Assembly (NCBI GenBank): GCA_963976815.1
Contig: CAXBLU010000004.1
Coordinates: 1 to 64,000 of the forward strand
DNA: 64,000 nt
Direction: 5' to 3'
From: JAHRVQ01 sp963976815
Lineage (GTDB): Bacteria; Pseudomonadota; Gammaproteobacteria; Pseudomonadales; Azotimanducaceae
Shown: positions 52,878 to 62,366 of the stretch, piece after piece
Layout: every line of letters begins with the position of its first letter
Numbering within the stretch: the stretch's first letter is position 1
Program-made: the position numbers and the translations under genes
Notes under the pieces: model-generated
Seen by the model: the letters and a program-made list of their open reading frames with translations, nothing else
The model's database searches: none
Told to the model about the DNA's origin: nothing

Positions 52878-54137
52878 TTATAAAAAATATCTTAGTAAAT
52901 GATTAGTTAGTTCGGCCGTTTTTACCGAAGTTTGTTCCGCGTCCTCGCGAAGATATTTCACGCCCACCTCATCATTGGCCACTTCATCTTCACCGAGAAT
53001 CAATGTCACTCTGGCTGCCTGGGCATCTGCTTTCTTGAGTTGCGCTTTAAATTTTCCGCCGCCGCAATGCACGACAGTCTTGATTTGGGGTAGTGCATCT
53101 CGTACTAGCTCACCCACTTCAAGCGCCTTGCTGCGGGCTGCTTCTCCAATGGACGCGATATAAATATCCGCCTGGGGCGCTTGTTCCGTGATGCTCTCCA
53201 ACATTAACGCAAGTCGATCAATTCCGAGCGCAAAACCAACACCGGGTGTGGGTTTGCCGCCAACCTGCTCAACCAATCCATCGTATCGACCACCGGCACA
53301 TATTGTGCCCTGGGCACCGAGGCTTTCGGTTGTCCATTCAAATACGGTTTTATTGTAGTAATCCAAGCCCCGCACAATAAGCGGATTCTCCACATAGGGA
53401 ACTTCTGATTGTTCTAATAAACGCTTTAAATCTTCGAACTCAGCCTTGGATTCGTTATCCAGATAATCCACCAGCAGCGGTACATCCTTCAATACCTCCT
53501 GTGTAGACGGCACCTTGCTATCCAACACGCGCATGGGGTTGGTATCAATCCGTCGCTGGCTATCTTCATCGAGCTGGTCTTTACGTTCATTCAAATAGGC
53601 GACTAACACATCTCGATAGGACGCCCGGGCTTCCGTACTGCCTAGGCTATTAATTTCAAGGGTTGCCTCAATGCCTAGTTTCTTCCAAAGGCGTGCGGTT
53701 AACAGTAGCAACTCCGCATCAATATCCGGACCCGCCATGCCAAAACATTCCACACCAATTTGCTCAAACTGGCGATAACGACCTTTCTGTGGCCGCTCAT
53801 AACGAAACATTGGACCTGTATACCAGAGCCGTTGGACCTGGTTGAATAACAGACCATGTTGCTCCGCCATTCGAACTGCGCCTGCGGTACCTTCAGGACG
53901 CATGGTGATGCTCTCATCGTTGCGATCCTGGAACGTGTACATCTCTTTCTCAACAATGTCCGTGGCTTCACCCACGGCACGCTTAAAGAGATGGGTGCTT
54001 TCTAGAATCGGCAGTCCAATTTCTTCATAGCCATAGCTACCAAATACTTCCCGTGCGGCATCCTCAACAATTCGAAACAGTCGCTTAGTTTCCGGGAGTA
54101 GATCAGGCATACCCCGCAATGACTGAATTTTTGCCAT
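52878..54137 (-). CDS. hisS: Histidyl-tRNA synthetase
   Basis: A 419-residue class II synthetase. Motif 1 region (YEEIGLPILES), motif 2 (MRPEGTAGAVRM), the His-specific motif GLDYYNKTVFEW and motif 3 (GFALGIDRLALML) are all present, followed by the anticodon-binding domain. Its ATG shares one base with the ispG stop (TGATG). Confidence 0.98.
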   Translation of the reverse strand: MAKIQSLRGMPDLLPETKRLFRIVEDAAREVFGSYGYEEIGLPILESTHLFKRAVGEATDIVEKEMYTFQDRNDESITMRPEGTAGAVRMAEQHGLLFNQVQRLWYTGPMFRYERPQKGRYRQFEQIGVECFGMAGPDIDAELLLLTARLWKKLGIEATLEINSLGSTEARASYRDVLVAYLNERKDQLDEDSQRRIDTNPMRVLDSKVPSTQEVLKDVPLLVDYLDNESKAEFEDLKRLLEQSEVPYVENPLIVRGLDYYNKTVFEWTTESLGAQGTICAGGRYDGLVEQVGGKPTPGVGFALGIDRLALMLESITEQAPQADIYIASIGEAARSKALEVGELVRDALPQIKTVVHCGGGKFKAQLKKADAQAARVTLILGEDEVANDEVGVKYLREDAEQTSVKTAELTNHLLRYFL

Positions 54138-55252
54138 CAGGAACTCTTACTAATAAGATTTGCTTCCGCTGCCTGCTTTTCAGCAACCCGACGACGGATC
54201 ATGTCTTCTAGTTCATCAACCAGATTGTTGTTGTCTAACTTGTGGTCCGGTTTGCCATCCATATACACAAGGCTATTCGGAGTTGCACCCGTCAAACCAA
54301 TCTCAGCCTCTTTAGCCTCACCTGGGCCATTTACAATACAACCAATTATGGCCACATCGAGGGGCGTCGTAATATCTTCTACCCGCCGTTCCAACTCGTT
54401 AATTGTGCTGATGACATCAAAATTCTGCCGGGAACAACTAGGGCAAGCCACAAAGTTAATGCCTTTACTCCGCAGGTGCAGGCTTTTCAGAAGATCAAAG
54501 CCAACCTTAATTTCCTCGACGGGATCCGCGGCCAACGATATCCGAATGGTGTCACCGATACCTTCCATCAGTAACAAACCTAATCCGACTGCGGACTTCA
54601 CCGTGCCCGATCTGAGTCCACCAGCTTCCGTAATGCCTAGATGTAGCGGCTGATCAATCTGGTCCGCGATGGTGCGATAGGCTTCAACGGCCATAAATAT
54701 ATCGGATGCTTTCAAACTGAGTTTGAAATTTTGAAAGTCTTCTTTATCAAGTAGTTCAATATTACGTTTAGCCGACTCAACCATTGCCGTTGCATTGGGC
54801 TCTTTGTACTTTCGCAGTAGGTCCTTGCCGAGGGAGCCAGCATTCACACCAATACGGATCGGAATATTTTTATCCCTCGCGGCCGCTATAACTTCTTTCA
54901 CTTTCTTGGCGCTACCGATGTTGCCAGGATTAATTCTCAAACAATCCACGCCCAACTCTGCGACTCGCAGGGCAATCTTGTGGTCAAAATGAATATCCGC
55001 AATCAGCGGCACCCTGACCTGCTGGCGAATCTTACCGAAGGCTTCGGCTGCATCCATGCTTGGCACTGAAACACGCACGATATCTGCGCCGACATCCTCA
55101 AGACGTCGAATTTGCGCGACCGTTGCATCAACATCCCGGGTCTCAGTATTCGTCATACTTTGCACGGCAATGGGTGCATCGCCGCCGATCGGTACATCGC
55201 CCACCATGATCTGGCGACTCTTGCGACGTTGAATGTGAGACTCACCACGCAT
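54137..55252 (-). CDS. ispG: 4-hydroxy-3-methylbut-2-enyl diphosphate synthase IspG
   Basis: A [4Fe-4S] enzyme of the MEP isoprenoid pathway (formerly GcpE), 371 residues. A TIM-barrel (PIAVQSMTNT, ADIHFDHKIAL, RINPGNIG) is followed by the cluster domain with CPSCSRQNFD and GCIVNGPGEAKEAE, which supply the three Cys ligands and the Glu. It directly follows rodZ (1 bp gap). Confidence 0.98.
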   Translation of the reverse strand: MRGESHIQRRKSRQIMVGDVPIGGDAPIAVQSMTNTETRDVDATVAQIRRLEDVGADIVRVSVPSMDAAEAFGKIRQQVRVPLIADIHFDHKIALRVAELGVDCLRINPGNIGSAKKVKEVIAAARDKNIPIRIGVNAGSLGKDLLRKYKEPNATAMVESAKRNIELLDKEDFQNFKLSLKASDIFMAVEAYRTIADQIDQPLHLGITEAGGLRSGTVKSAVGLGLLLMEGIGDTIRISLAADPVEEIKVGFDLLKSLHLRSKGINFVACPSCSRQNFDVISTINELERRVEDITTPLDVAIIGCIVNGPGEAKEAEIGLTGATPNSLVYMDGKPDHKLDNNNLVDELEDMIRRRVAEKQAAEANLISKSS

Positions 55253-55253
55253 G

Positions 55254-56270
55254 TTAGTTACCTACTTTCACTTTAGCGGTATCGACACTTGTTGTGTGAG
55301 GCGCAAGGTCGATAGGTTCGCCGTTAAATTCAAGTGTGACTGCCGGCGCCTTGCCAAACAGCACTTCGAAGGGTGCAACACCAGAAACTACCAGTTCATC
55401 TCCCGAGCGATTTAGGTCACCATAAATTGCATCACCGTCACCATCTTCAATCTCTACCCAGCATTCGTCAGTGAATAGAAACCTCAGCTCATCGGGACCG
55501 CCTGCAGTGACTCGAACAACACCCTCCTCACGTTCAATGGAAATACGCTTTCCAGTCGCTGACAGCTCTGACAAATCTGTGGTTGCTGGTGTCTCTGGCA
55601 TATTGTCTAAAATTGATTGTTTGTCCGAAGTGGTCAAGGTCAACGTAGAAGTGCTGACGGGTTCTGGTGTCGATTCCTCCTCACTTCCTTCGGCACTATT
55701 GAGCGCATCGAGGGTGGCGTCACTTGCCGGCTCGTTGATTTCATTTTGGAATGCTTCAAATGACTCTAGATCAGAATCTTGGCTAGCTTCTTCATCAACA
55801 GCATCCCCGGACTCCAGAAGAGTAGCTTCTGGGCTTGTGACAACAACGGGTTCTTCTTCTCCCGAGGACAGATACCAGACCAGCGCAATGACAACCACAA
55901 GGCCAACCAGTCCAAGTACACCGGTTTGAAATACTGGCCCCGTAAAGTTGGTGGAACCTACGGCTTCCTGGGTAACGCCACGAATTTCAATTTTCTGTGG
56001 TGTGCCGCTCTGGCTGACTTCAAAGCGGGCAACAACATCATCGGCGTCAACATTAACCATCTTGGCGTAGGACCGAAGATAACCACGAACAAATGCTTGC
56101 TTGGCAATCTTGTCAATTTCATCACTATCGATGAGTCGAATATAATTGGGTGTCAGGTAAAGTTCTTGAGCGACCTGATCCTGGCTAATACCCAGCGCTT
56201 CTCGAGCCTGCCTTAATACTTGCGATGCCGTGAGATGGCTATCTAGTGCGCCGTCTGCTAATTCGCTCAT
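55254..56270 (-). CDS. rodZ: Cytoskeleton protein RodZ
   Basis: RodZ links MreB to the cell-wall elongation machinery. The 338-residue product has an N-terminal Xre-like helix-turn-helix (ALGISQDQVAQELYLTPNYIRLID, cited by its ISQDQVAQELYL core), a single membrane helix (GLVGLVVVIALVWYL, near residue 125-145), an acidic Ser/Glu/Thr-rich periplasmic linker, and a C-terminal DUF4115 domain. ATG 56270 has GGAG 7 nt upstream and overlaps the pilW stop by 4 bp (ATGA). A longer frame to 56336 is not needed. Confidence 0.95.
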   Translation of the reverse strand: MSELADGALDSHLTASQVLRQAREALGISQDQVAQELYLTPNYIRLIDSDEIDKIAKQAFVRGYLRSYAKMVNVDADDVVARFEVSQSGTPQKIEIRGVTQEAVGSTNFTGPVFQTGVLGLVGLVVVIALVWYLSSGEEEPVVVTSPEATLLESGDAVDEEASQDSDLESFEAFQNEINEPASDATLDALNSAEGSEEESTPEPVSTSTLTLTTSDKQSILDNMPETPATTDLSELSATGKRISIEREEGVVRVTAGGPDELRFLFTDECWVEIEDGDGDAIYGDLNRSGDELVVSGVAPFEVLFGKAPAVTLEFNGEPIDLAPHTTSVDTAKVKVGN

Positions 56271-57016
56271 GAGGCGACTCCGAGCAACCTGGCTTCTTCC
56301 GAAGCTGGGAATATGTTTCTTAAGGTCAACGCACAACTGGCTTCATCATTGGTGTTACCAAAAACCCGCGCCAATCGAATGCACAAACCCAGACTCCGAG
56401 AGGACGGACTGGAAGAACCCACGTGGCGACGATAATAGTCCCGGGCTTCGACGTAGTTTTGTTGCTCAAGCCGAATCTCAGCCATTTCTAGTAGCGCGCG
56501 ACCCTGACTTGGATTCAATTGAGTTGCCCGGATAAAACTTGCCTCGGCGTTATCCATCTCACCCAACTGTGCGTATGCCACACCCAGGTTTTCATAAACC
56601 TGCGGGCGATTTTTGTAGAACTGATCCTGCCCAGCAATTTTAAGCTGATCAATCGCTTCGCGGTAACGACCCTGGGCATAGAGAAAAGCACCGTAGTTAT
56701 TAATAGCCCGGGTAAAGGTTTTATCCGTAGCGGCTTTTTTAAAATGGTAGTCCGCAAGCTTTTCTTCACCTTCTAACTGGAACACCAGGCCGAAGGCGTT
56801 ATGAACCTTCGAAGAATCTGGATCCAGAGCAAGGGCGCGATTCAGATTATCTTTGGCCCGGGCGTACTCACCGTTTCGAATATAACCAATGCCGAGATCA
56901 ACCAGGGTTTGCAGCTGCTTCTCTACAGACGCAGGCTTTAACTGGGGGCCCGTAACTTCAGTGACGCACCCCGCTAAGAGAAAAGTAAACGCGACTGTAA
57001 TGAGTACACGATTCAC
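56267..57016 (-). CDS. pilW: Type IV pilus biogenesis TPR lipoprotein PilW (PilF)
   Basis: An outer-membrane lipoprotein that helps assemble the PilQ secretin. The 249-residue product has a lipobox LLAGC (C17) and about five TPR units, e.g. GIGYIRNGEYARAKDNLNRALALDP, cited by EYARAKDNLNRAL. It starts with GTG at 57016 that overlaps the rlmN stop by 4 bp (GTGA). The presence of pilW suggests type IV pili, though no other pilus gene is in the window. Confidence 0.93.
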   Translation of the reverse strand: MNRVLITVAFTFLLAGCVTEVTGPQLKPASVEKQLQTLVDLGIGYIRNGEYARAKDNLNRALALDPDSSKVHNAFGLVFQLEGEEKLADYHFKKAATDKTFTRAINNYGAFLYAQGRYREAIDQLKIAGQDQFYKNRPQVYENLGVAYAQLGEMDNAEASFIRATQLNPSQGRALLEMAEIRLEQQNYVEARDYYRRHVGSSSPSSRSLGLCIRLARVFGNTNDEASCALTLRNIFPASEEARLLGVAS

Positions 57017-58128
57017 GAGGCAACTCCCACTGCGATCTTGCGATATTTTTCCTGACGTCGGGTTTTGTCCTGGACAGCACCCACAAGTTGGCCGCAGGCC
57101 GCATCAATATCTTCACCGCGGGTCGTACGAACCATGACATTAAAGTCTGCTTTGATCAGGCGTTCCTGAAAGGCGCGGACTGCAAAATTAGACGGCCGCT
57201 TGTACCCAGAACCAGGGAACGGATTAAACGGGATCAGATTGATTTTGCATGGAAAATCTTTGAGTAACACAGCCAACTCGTTGGCATGTTCTGGTTGATC
57301 ATTTACTTTATCGATCACGGTGTACTCAATGGTCACTGTACGATTTTCGCCGAAATTTTCAGCGTAGGACTTACAAGCCGCCAGTAGAACCGCAATGGGG
57401 TATTTCTTGTTTAACGGAACCAGTTGATCACGTAGCGCATCATTCGGTGCATGAAGGGAAATCGCCAAAGAACAATCGGTCGTTTCTTTCAGTTTTTCTA
57501 TCCCCGGCACAACACCTGCCGTGGATAAGGTCACCTTACGCTTGGAAATGCCGTAACCCATGTCATCCATCATGATGTGGATAGCTGCAACCACATTGTC
57601 AAAATTCAGTAGCGGTTCACCCATACCCATCATCACGACATTTGTGACATAGCGCTCTCTTTCGGGAAATGCTTCTCGCAGCACACGATTAACGCGTCGA
57701 ACCTGGCCAATAATTTCTGCAGCAGTCAGGTCACTGTTGTAACCCTGCTTGCCCGTGGAGCAGAAACTGCAATCCAAAACACAGCCGACCTGGGAGGAGA
57801 CACACAAAGTGCCGCGCTCTCCTTCTGGGATAAACACGGTTTCAACTGCACTACCGGATTCAGAACGCATCAACCATTTTCTTGTACCGTCGGTGGATAC
57901 CTTCTCGGAAATAATTTCGGGCTCTCGTACCTCAGCAATTTCGTTAAGCGTTGCCCGCAGATTTTTGCTGATGTCTGACATCTCATCAAAGGAACTCACA
58001 TCTCTGTGATAGATCCACTTCATGATTTGTTTGGCACGATAGGGCTTCTCGCCAAGCGTAGCTAAGAACGCTTGCAACTGTGGTTGGGATAACCCCAACA
58101 GATTGTGCCTGGCGGAAGCCGTGGTCAT
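57013..58128 (-). CDS. rlmN: Dual-specificity RNA methyltransferase RlmN
   Basis: A radical-SAM enzyme that methylates C2 of A2503 in 23S rRNA and A37 in some tRNAs. From ATG 58128 it has 371 residues, the family's length. The cluster motif is CVLDCSFCSTGKQG; MGMGEPLLNFDNV and the C-terminal Cys in ACGQL are also typical. The frame runs back to 58236 inside ndk, which is not credible. The start is 1 bp after the ndk stop. Confidence 0.97.
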   Translation of the reverse strand: MTTASARHNLLGLSQPQLQAFLATLGEKPYRAKQIMKWIYHRDVSSFDEMSDISKNLRATLNEIAEVREPEIISEKVSTDGTRKWLMRSESGSAVETVFIPEGERGTLCVSSQVGCVLDCSFCSTGKQGYNSDLTAAEIIGQVRRVNRVLREAFPERERYVTNVVMMGMGEPLLNFDNVVAAIHIMMDDMGYGISKRKVTLSTAGVVPGIEKLKETTDCSLAISLHAPNDALRDQLVPLNKKYPIAVLLAACKSYAENFGENRTVTIEYTVIDKVNDQPEHANELAVLLKDFPCKINLIPFNPFPGSGYKRPSNFAVRAFQERLIKADFNVMVRTTRGEDIDAACGQLVGAVQDKTRRQEKYRKIAVGVAS

Positions 58129-58129
58129 A

Positions 58130-58555
58130 TTATCGCTCGCAGATCTGCTCAGCGGAGAAGAAGTAAGCAATCTCTCGCGCGGCGGATTCAGGAGAATCGG
58201 AACCATGTGCAGCATTGGCTGTAAAAGAATCTGCATGATCAGCTCGGATTGTACCGGCGGCTGCTTCTGCTGGATTTGTTGCGCCCATCAAGTCTCGGTT
58301 AGCTTTGATCGCGTTTTCGCCTTTTAAGACCTGAACCACAATCGGACCAGAAGTCATGAAACCCACAAGCTCGTCAAAAAATGGCTTGCCGTCATGTTCA
58401 GCGTAGAAACCCTTGGCTTCGGCTTCAGTCAGGTGAACCATGCGTGAGGCCACAATACTCAAGCCAGCTTCTTCAAAACGGGACAGGATGTTTCCGATCA
58501 CGTTCTTTGCAACTGCATTTGGCTTGATAATAGAAAAGGTTTTTTCAACCGCCAT
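58130..58555 (-). CDS. ndk: Nucleoside diphosphate kinase
   Basis: A 141-residue enzyme that equalises nucleoside triphosphate pools through a phosphohistidine. FSIIKPNAVAKNVIG, GLSIVASRMVHLT and the active-site NAAHGSDSPESA (His near 117) are diagnostic. It is probably the first gene of the ndk-rlmN-pilW-rodZ-ispG-hisS-yfgM-bamB-der run, whose members overlap or abut. Confidence 0.98.
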   Translation of the reverse strand: MAVEKTFSIIKPNAVAKNVIGNILSRFEEAGLSIVASRMVHLTEAEAKGFYAEHDGKPFFDELVGFMTSGPIVVQVLKGENAIKANRDLMGATNPAEAAAGTIRADHADSFTANAAHGSDSPESAAREIAYFFSAEQICER

Positions 58556-58854
58556 CTGTACTAACTCCTAGATCTAATAATTTAATTCAACGTTGTGCAC
58601 GTTAGGTAACCACTCAGTAACAAGTCGACAATCGCCAAAATACTTCGTCTACACAAAACCCGTTATTATACGCGGGTTTAGACAGGAAATTGACTGGAAA
58701 TTCCCTCTTGTGGCAGATAGTTGTGGCTTATGTCGGATTTACTCTGAGGCTTTACCAATCCAGTGCGATTGGGCGGCGGATTCTAGCCGGAAATGCTAGG
58801 TATTACGAGGAAAAGAAAGTACAAGAAGGCACTCGGTTTGACTCAAATTGACGA
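58556..58854 (-). promoter_or_regulatory. ndk upstream region with hairpin and -10-like box
   Basis: A 299-bp gap. On the minus strand AAACCCG-10 nt-CGGGTTTTG (58679-58656) forms a 7-bp stem, and its loop contains a perfect TATAAT (58670-58665). The hairpin could be the terminator of the isc operon after iscX, or the TATAAT could be the -10 of ndk; no good -35 is seen. Nothing else is recognisable in the gap. Confidence 0.35.
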
Positions 58855-59049
58855 CTATTCCGCCTCTTCGATCCACGCAGCCTGAATCGCTTCCAGAATC
58901 TTTTCTCCCGAGCGATTCGGATCATCGTCAAAATCCGCCAATTCCATCACCCACTGATGTAAATCCGTGAAGCGAATCGTCAGGGGATCAACATCGGGAT
59001 GGGCTTCGAATAGCTCAATGGCGATGTCGTTAACGTCTGTCCATTTCAT
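58855..59049 (-). CDS. iscX: Fe-S assembly protein IscX
   Basis: A 64-residue acidic protein (KWTDVNDIAIELFEAHPDVDP, cited by its WTDVNDIAIELFE core; FTDLHQWV; GEKILEAIQAAWIEE) matching IscX/YfhJ. It binds IscS and iron and tunes cluster assembly. It is the last gene of the isc operon, 49 bp after fdx. Confidence 0.97.
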   Translation of the reverse strand: MKWTDVNDIAIELFEAHPDVDPLTIRFTDLHQWVMELADFDDDPNRSGEKILEAIQAAWIEEAE

Positions 59050-59098
59050 GGCTGTTAGCCTCTTCTTGCAGAAAATGATTGCTGTGAACTGTTGCTAA

Positions 59099-59437
59099 TC
59101 AGTGGTTCTCAGATACCTGATTGATGGTGTATTTCGGAATTTCGATCACTAGATCTTCCTCACCCACCTCCACCTGACAAGAGAGCCGGGAATCCGGTTC
59201 CAGACCCCAGGCTTTGTCCAATAAATCGTCTTCCAATTCTTCACTTTCTTCAAGAGAATCAAAGCCTTCCCGCACCACAACATGGCAGGTCGTACAGGCA
59301 CAGGCCATCTCACAGGCATGTTCGATGTTAATACCGGCGGCCATCACAATTTCGATCAAATTATCGCCGCTTGATGCTTCCAGTACCGCACCTTCAGGGC
59401 AACGCTCGGCGTGGGGTAAAATCACTATCTGTGGCAC
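59099..59437 (-). CDS. fdx: [2Fe-2S] ferredoxin Fdx of the ISC system
   Basis: A 112-residue adrenodoxin-like ferredoxin supplying electrons for cluster assembly. The cluster ligands are in CEMACACTTCHVVV and, further on, SRLSCQVEV. It lies 61 bp after hscA, the standard order. Confidence 0.97.
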   Translation of the reverse strand: MPQIVILPHAERCPEGAVLEASSGDNLIEIVMAAGINIEHACEMACACTTCHVVVREGFDSLEESEELEDDLLDKAWGLEPDSRLSCQVEVGEEDLVIEIPKYTINQVSENH

Positions 59438-59498
59438 ACATATTCCCTAGGTTAATGCTTTAATATCAATCCCTTACAACTCTACATGGCAGGGATAC

Positions 59499-61391
59499 TT
59501 AGCTTTCCATCTCGTCCAATGATCGGCCCGAGAGTGCTGATCTCACGCTGTCGTCCATGCGACGGGAGGCAAATTCATCCGTTGCCTTCGCCAGCGCTTC
59601 CATATGTTCAATAATTTCCCGACTCTTTTTGCTGTCGAGAACAGCATCCAGAGCGGTGATTTTGGCTTCGATTACCTTTAATTCTTCTTTAGTTAGCAAG
59701 CGCTTACCATCAACAACAAGTGCATTCTTGACGGCATCTCGCACTCTAACGGCATCTACCCGGGCCTCGGTGATCGAGCGGGTTTCCACATCCTGGGCCG
59801 CGTGCTCAAAGGACGCTTTTAGCATGGTGGTGATTTCAACTTCACTCAAACCATAGGAAGGCTTGACCTCAACCTGAGCCTGAATACCGGTACTTAACTC
59901 CGTAGCAGAAACGGACAAAAGACCATCCGCGTCTACCTGAAACAACACACCAATTTTTGCCGCACCGGCCACCATAGGCGGAATACCGCGCAATTCAAAT
60001 CGTGCCAGAGAGCGACAATCCGAGACCAGCTCTCGCTCGCCCTGAACCACATGGATCAACATGGCACTTTGGCCATCCTTGTACGTCGTAAATTCCTGGG
60101 CCTTGCTAACGGGAATGGCCGTATTTCGATGAATCACCTTTTCAGCGAGGCCACCAATGGTCTCGAGCCCGAGGGATAGAGGTAAGACATCCAGCAACAA
60201 CATGTCATCGTCGGACTTGTTGCCCACCAGCACATTGGCCTGAATTGCCGCACCCAGCGCCACAACCCGGTCAGGGTCTATGGAATTCAAAGGCTCGCAT
60301 TCAAAGTACTTACCCACGGCATTAACCACGGCGGGCACCCGGGTTGAACCACCCACCAGCACCACACTAAAGATTTCTGTCAATTCGACATCCGCATCAC
60401 GCACTGCGCGGCGACAGGCCTTGATGGCCTTGGCAATCATCGGCTCTATTAATGCATCAAAGTCTGCCCTTGATAGCGCGCCGGTAAAACTCAAACTTTC
60501 TTCGTGAATATCAACGGTCACACTCTCTGCGGTAGATAACTGCTCTTTAATGGCCCGGGCTTCCGTCATTAAACCGCGAAACTGCTGAACTGAAATTTTG
60601 TCGGTGTAACCTGCCTGGGTAATGATCCATTCCGCAATGGCCTGATCAAAATCATCACCGCCGAGGGCTGAATCACCGCCGGTGGCCAAAACTTCAAACA
60701 CGCCTTGATTCAAACGCAGCAGGGAAATATCAAAGGTACCGCCGCCAAGATCAAAAATGGCAACCACACCTTCAGCACCACTATCTAGACCATAGGCAAC
60801 AGCAGCGGCCGTCGGCTCATTCAACAATCGCAGCACATTTAGGTTAGCAAGCCGGGCTGCGTCTTTGGTTGCCTGGCGCTGGGCATCGTCAAAATACGCC
60901 GGCACGGTGATCACAACACCATCCAACTGACCCGCCAGAGATTCTTCTGCACGCTGGGCCAGGGCTTTTAAAATAGAGGCTGATACTTCCACAGGGCTAA
61001 CTTGTCTGCCACCAACCACTTCTATAAGGGGCATTCCGGCTTCGTCATCGCCTTTTGAATCAACTACAAATGTATTCGGCAATTGCTCACCGAGACGACG
61101 GACATCTTCAACGCCACGGCCCATCAATCTTTTTGCCGATGACACTGTATTGGCCGAGTCTTTGCGAGCATTCGCGAGGGCCAGCTTGCCAACTTCTTCG
61201 CCGCCATCTGCAAGATAACGCACCACCGATGGCAATAAATGCTCGCCATCATGGTCAGGCAGGGTTACGAGTTCGCCGCCACGATAGCTTGCGATTAAAG
61301 AATTAGTGGTTCCAAGGTCAATGCCTGCTGCCCGCTTTTTCTCATGGGGGTCAACAGCCTGGCCAGGTTCAGTGATTTGCAATAACGCCAT
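59499..61391 (-). CDS. hscA: Fe-S chaperone HscA (Hsp70 family)
   Basis: A 630-residue specialised Hsp70 that releases clusters from IscU by binding its LPPVK motif. It has the ATPase motifs GIDLGTTNSL, FDLGGGTFDISLL and LVGGSTRVPAV, the linker region LLLDVLPLSLGLETIGG (cited by LPLSLGLETIGG) and a substrate-binding domain. It lies 15 bp after its co-chaperone gene hscB. Confidence 0.98.
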   Translation of the reverse strand: MALLQITEPGQAVDPHEKKRAAGIDLGTTNSLIASYRGGELVTLPDHDGEHLLPSVVRYLADGGEEVGKLALANARKDSANTVSSAKRLMGRGVEDVRRLGEQLPNTFVVDSKGDDEAGMPLIEVVGGRQVSPVEVSASILKALAQRAEESLAGQLDGVVITVPAYFDDAQRQATKDAARLANLNVLRLLNEPTAAAVAYGLDSGAEGVVAIFDLGGGTFDISLLRLNQGVFEVLATGGDSALGGDDFDQAIAEWIITQAGYTDKISVQQFRGLMTEARAIKEQLSTAESVTVDIHEESLSFTGALSRADFDALIEPMIAKAIKACRRAVRDADVELTEIFSVVLVGGSTRVPAVVNAVGKYFECEPLNSIDPDRVVALGAAIQANVLVGNKSDDDMLLLDVLPLSLGLETIGGLAEKVIHRNTAIPVSKAQEFTTYKDGQSAMLIHVVQGERELVSDCRSLARFELRGIPPMVAGAAKIGVLFQVDADGLLSVSATELSTGIQAQVEVKPSYGLSEVEITTMLKASFEHAAQDVETRSITEARVDAVRVRDAVKNALVVDGKRLLTKEELKVIEAKITALDAVLDSKKSREIIEHMEALAKATDEFASRRMDDSVRSALSGRSLDEMES

Positions 61392-61406
61392 AAATAAATC
61401 TAAAGA

Positions 61407-61931
61407 TTAGTAATCGAGGATTCGCTCTTCGAGCTGTTTTGCTTCGCTTAAGAGCTTGTGAATAAACTGCATTTTATAAACTGTTTGTTCTGCTTCCGGC
61501 AGTGAAGCCGGATAAGCCTTAACAAATTCTGCTTCGAGGCTCGCTAGAACTGCCTTACCTTTGCTACGGAACTCATCAAGGCGGGGTAAGCCATCTTCGC
61601 CGGCTTCGCCAATATCTTCCATTTCTTCCCGGAGCTCGATCTGTTCCATTAAGAACATCGGGTCCAGAGTTGGATTGTGTTCAATCTCAACATCAGCCTG
61701 ATCTAGCAAATAGACGGCCCGCTTAAGAGGATGTTTTAAGGTGTCATAACCCTCGTTAATTCGAGAGGTCATCTGGGCAGAGAAGCGTTTTTCCTGATCA
61801 GTACCGGTGACAAAACGATCGGGATGAGCAGTCTTTTGTAATTCCCGATACCGGTTTGCCAACTCGCTCAAGTCGAGATCGAAACCGGGTTCGCTCTGAA
61901 ATAACTCGAAGTAGTTTTGCTTAAGGTCCAT
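61407..61931 (-). CDS. hscB: Co-chaperone HscB (J-domain)
   Basis: A 174-residue J-domain protein that delivers IscU to HscA. The HPD motif is in KTAHPDRFV; the C-terminal three-helix domain that binds IscU follows. The ATG at 61931 has no Shine-Dalgarno; the upstream DNA is a 12-bp tandem repeat, described separately. Confidence 0.97.
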   Translation of the reverse strand: MDLKQNYFELFQSEPGFDLDLSELANRYRELQKTAHPDRFVTGTDQEKRFSAQMTSRINEGYDTLKHPLKRAVYLLDQADVEIEHNPTLDPMFLMEQIELREEMEDIGEAGEDGLPRLDEFRSKGKAVLASLEAEFVKAYPASLPEAEQTVYKMQFIHKLLSEAKQLEERILDY

Positions 61932-61934
61932 GTT

Positions 61935-61970
61935 AAATTGAAAGCCAAGTTGAAAGCCAAGTTGAAAGCC
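61935..61970. repeat. 12-bp tandem repeat directly upstream of hscB
   Basis: Three units: AAATTGAAAGCC (61935-61946), AAGTTGAAAGCC (61947-61958) and a second exact copy (61959-61970). They occupy most of the 57-bp iscA-hscB gap and the place where a ribosome binding site would be. Confidence 0.9.
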
Positions 61971-61988
61971 AAATGAAGTGAATAGCAG

Positions 61989-62312
61989 CTAGACCGTAAA
62001 GCTCTCGCCACAGCCACATTCGGCCTGGACATTAGGGTTCTTAAATTCAAACCCTTCGTTTAGGCCCTGCTTGACGTAATCCATTTCGGTGCCATCGATG
62101 TACACCAGGCTTTTAGGATCAACAAACACTTCCACACCCTGGGATTCGAACTTGAGATCTTCTTCCTGAATTTCATCAACGGGCTCAAGCACATACATCA
62201 AGCCGGAGCATCCAGTGGTTTTAACGGCCACTCGAATGCCTCGTCCCCCTCCCCGCTTGGAGAGGAATCCATGCACATGCTTGGCTGCATTTTCAGTCAG
62301 GCTAATTCCCAT
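61989..62312 (-). CDS. iscA: Iron-sulfur cluster carrier IscA
   Basis: A 107-residue A-type carrier. The three conserved cysteines are in KTTGCSGLMYVLE and in the C-terminal CGCGESF. Standard position between iscU and hscB. Carries iron or clusters to apoproteins. Confidence 0.97.
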   Translation of the reverse strand: MGISLTENAAKHVHGFLSKRGGGRGIRVAVKTTGCSGLMYVLEPVDEIQEEDLKFESQGVEVFVDPKSLVYIDGTEMDYVKQGLNEGFEFKNPNVQAECGCGESFTV

Positions 62313-62366
62313 GATCGTTCCTACCTTACTCTCTGTTTTCTACACTCTTTGTTTTCTACTGCCTAA

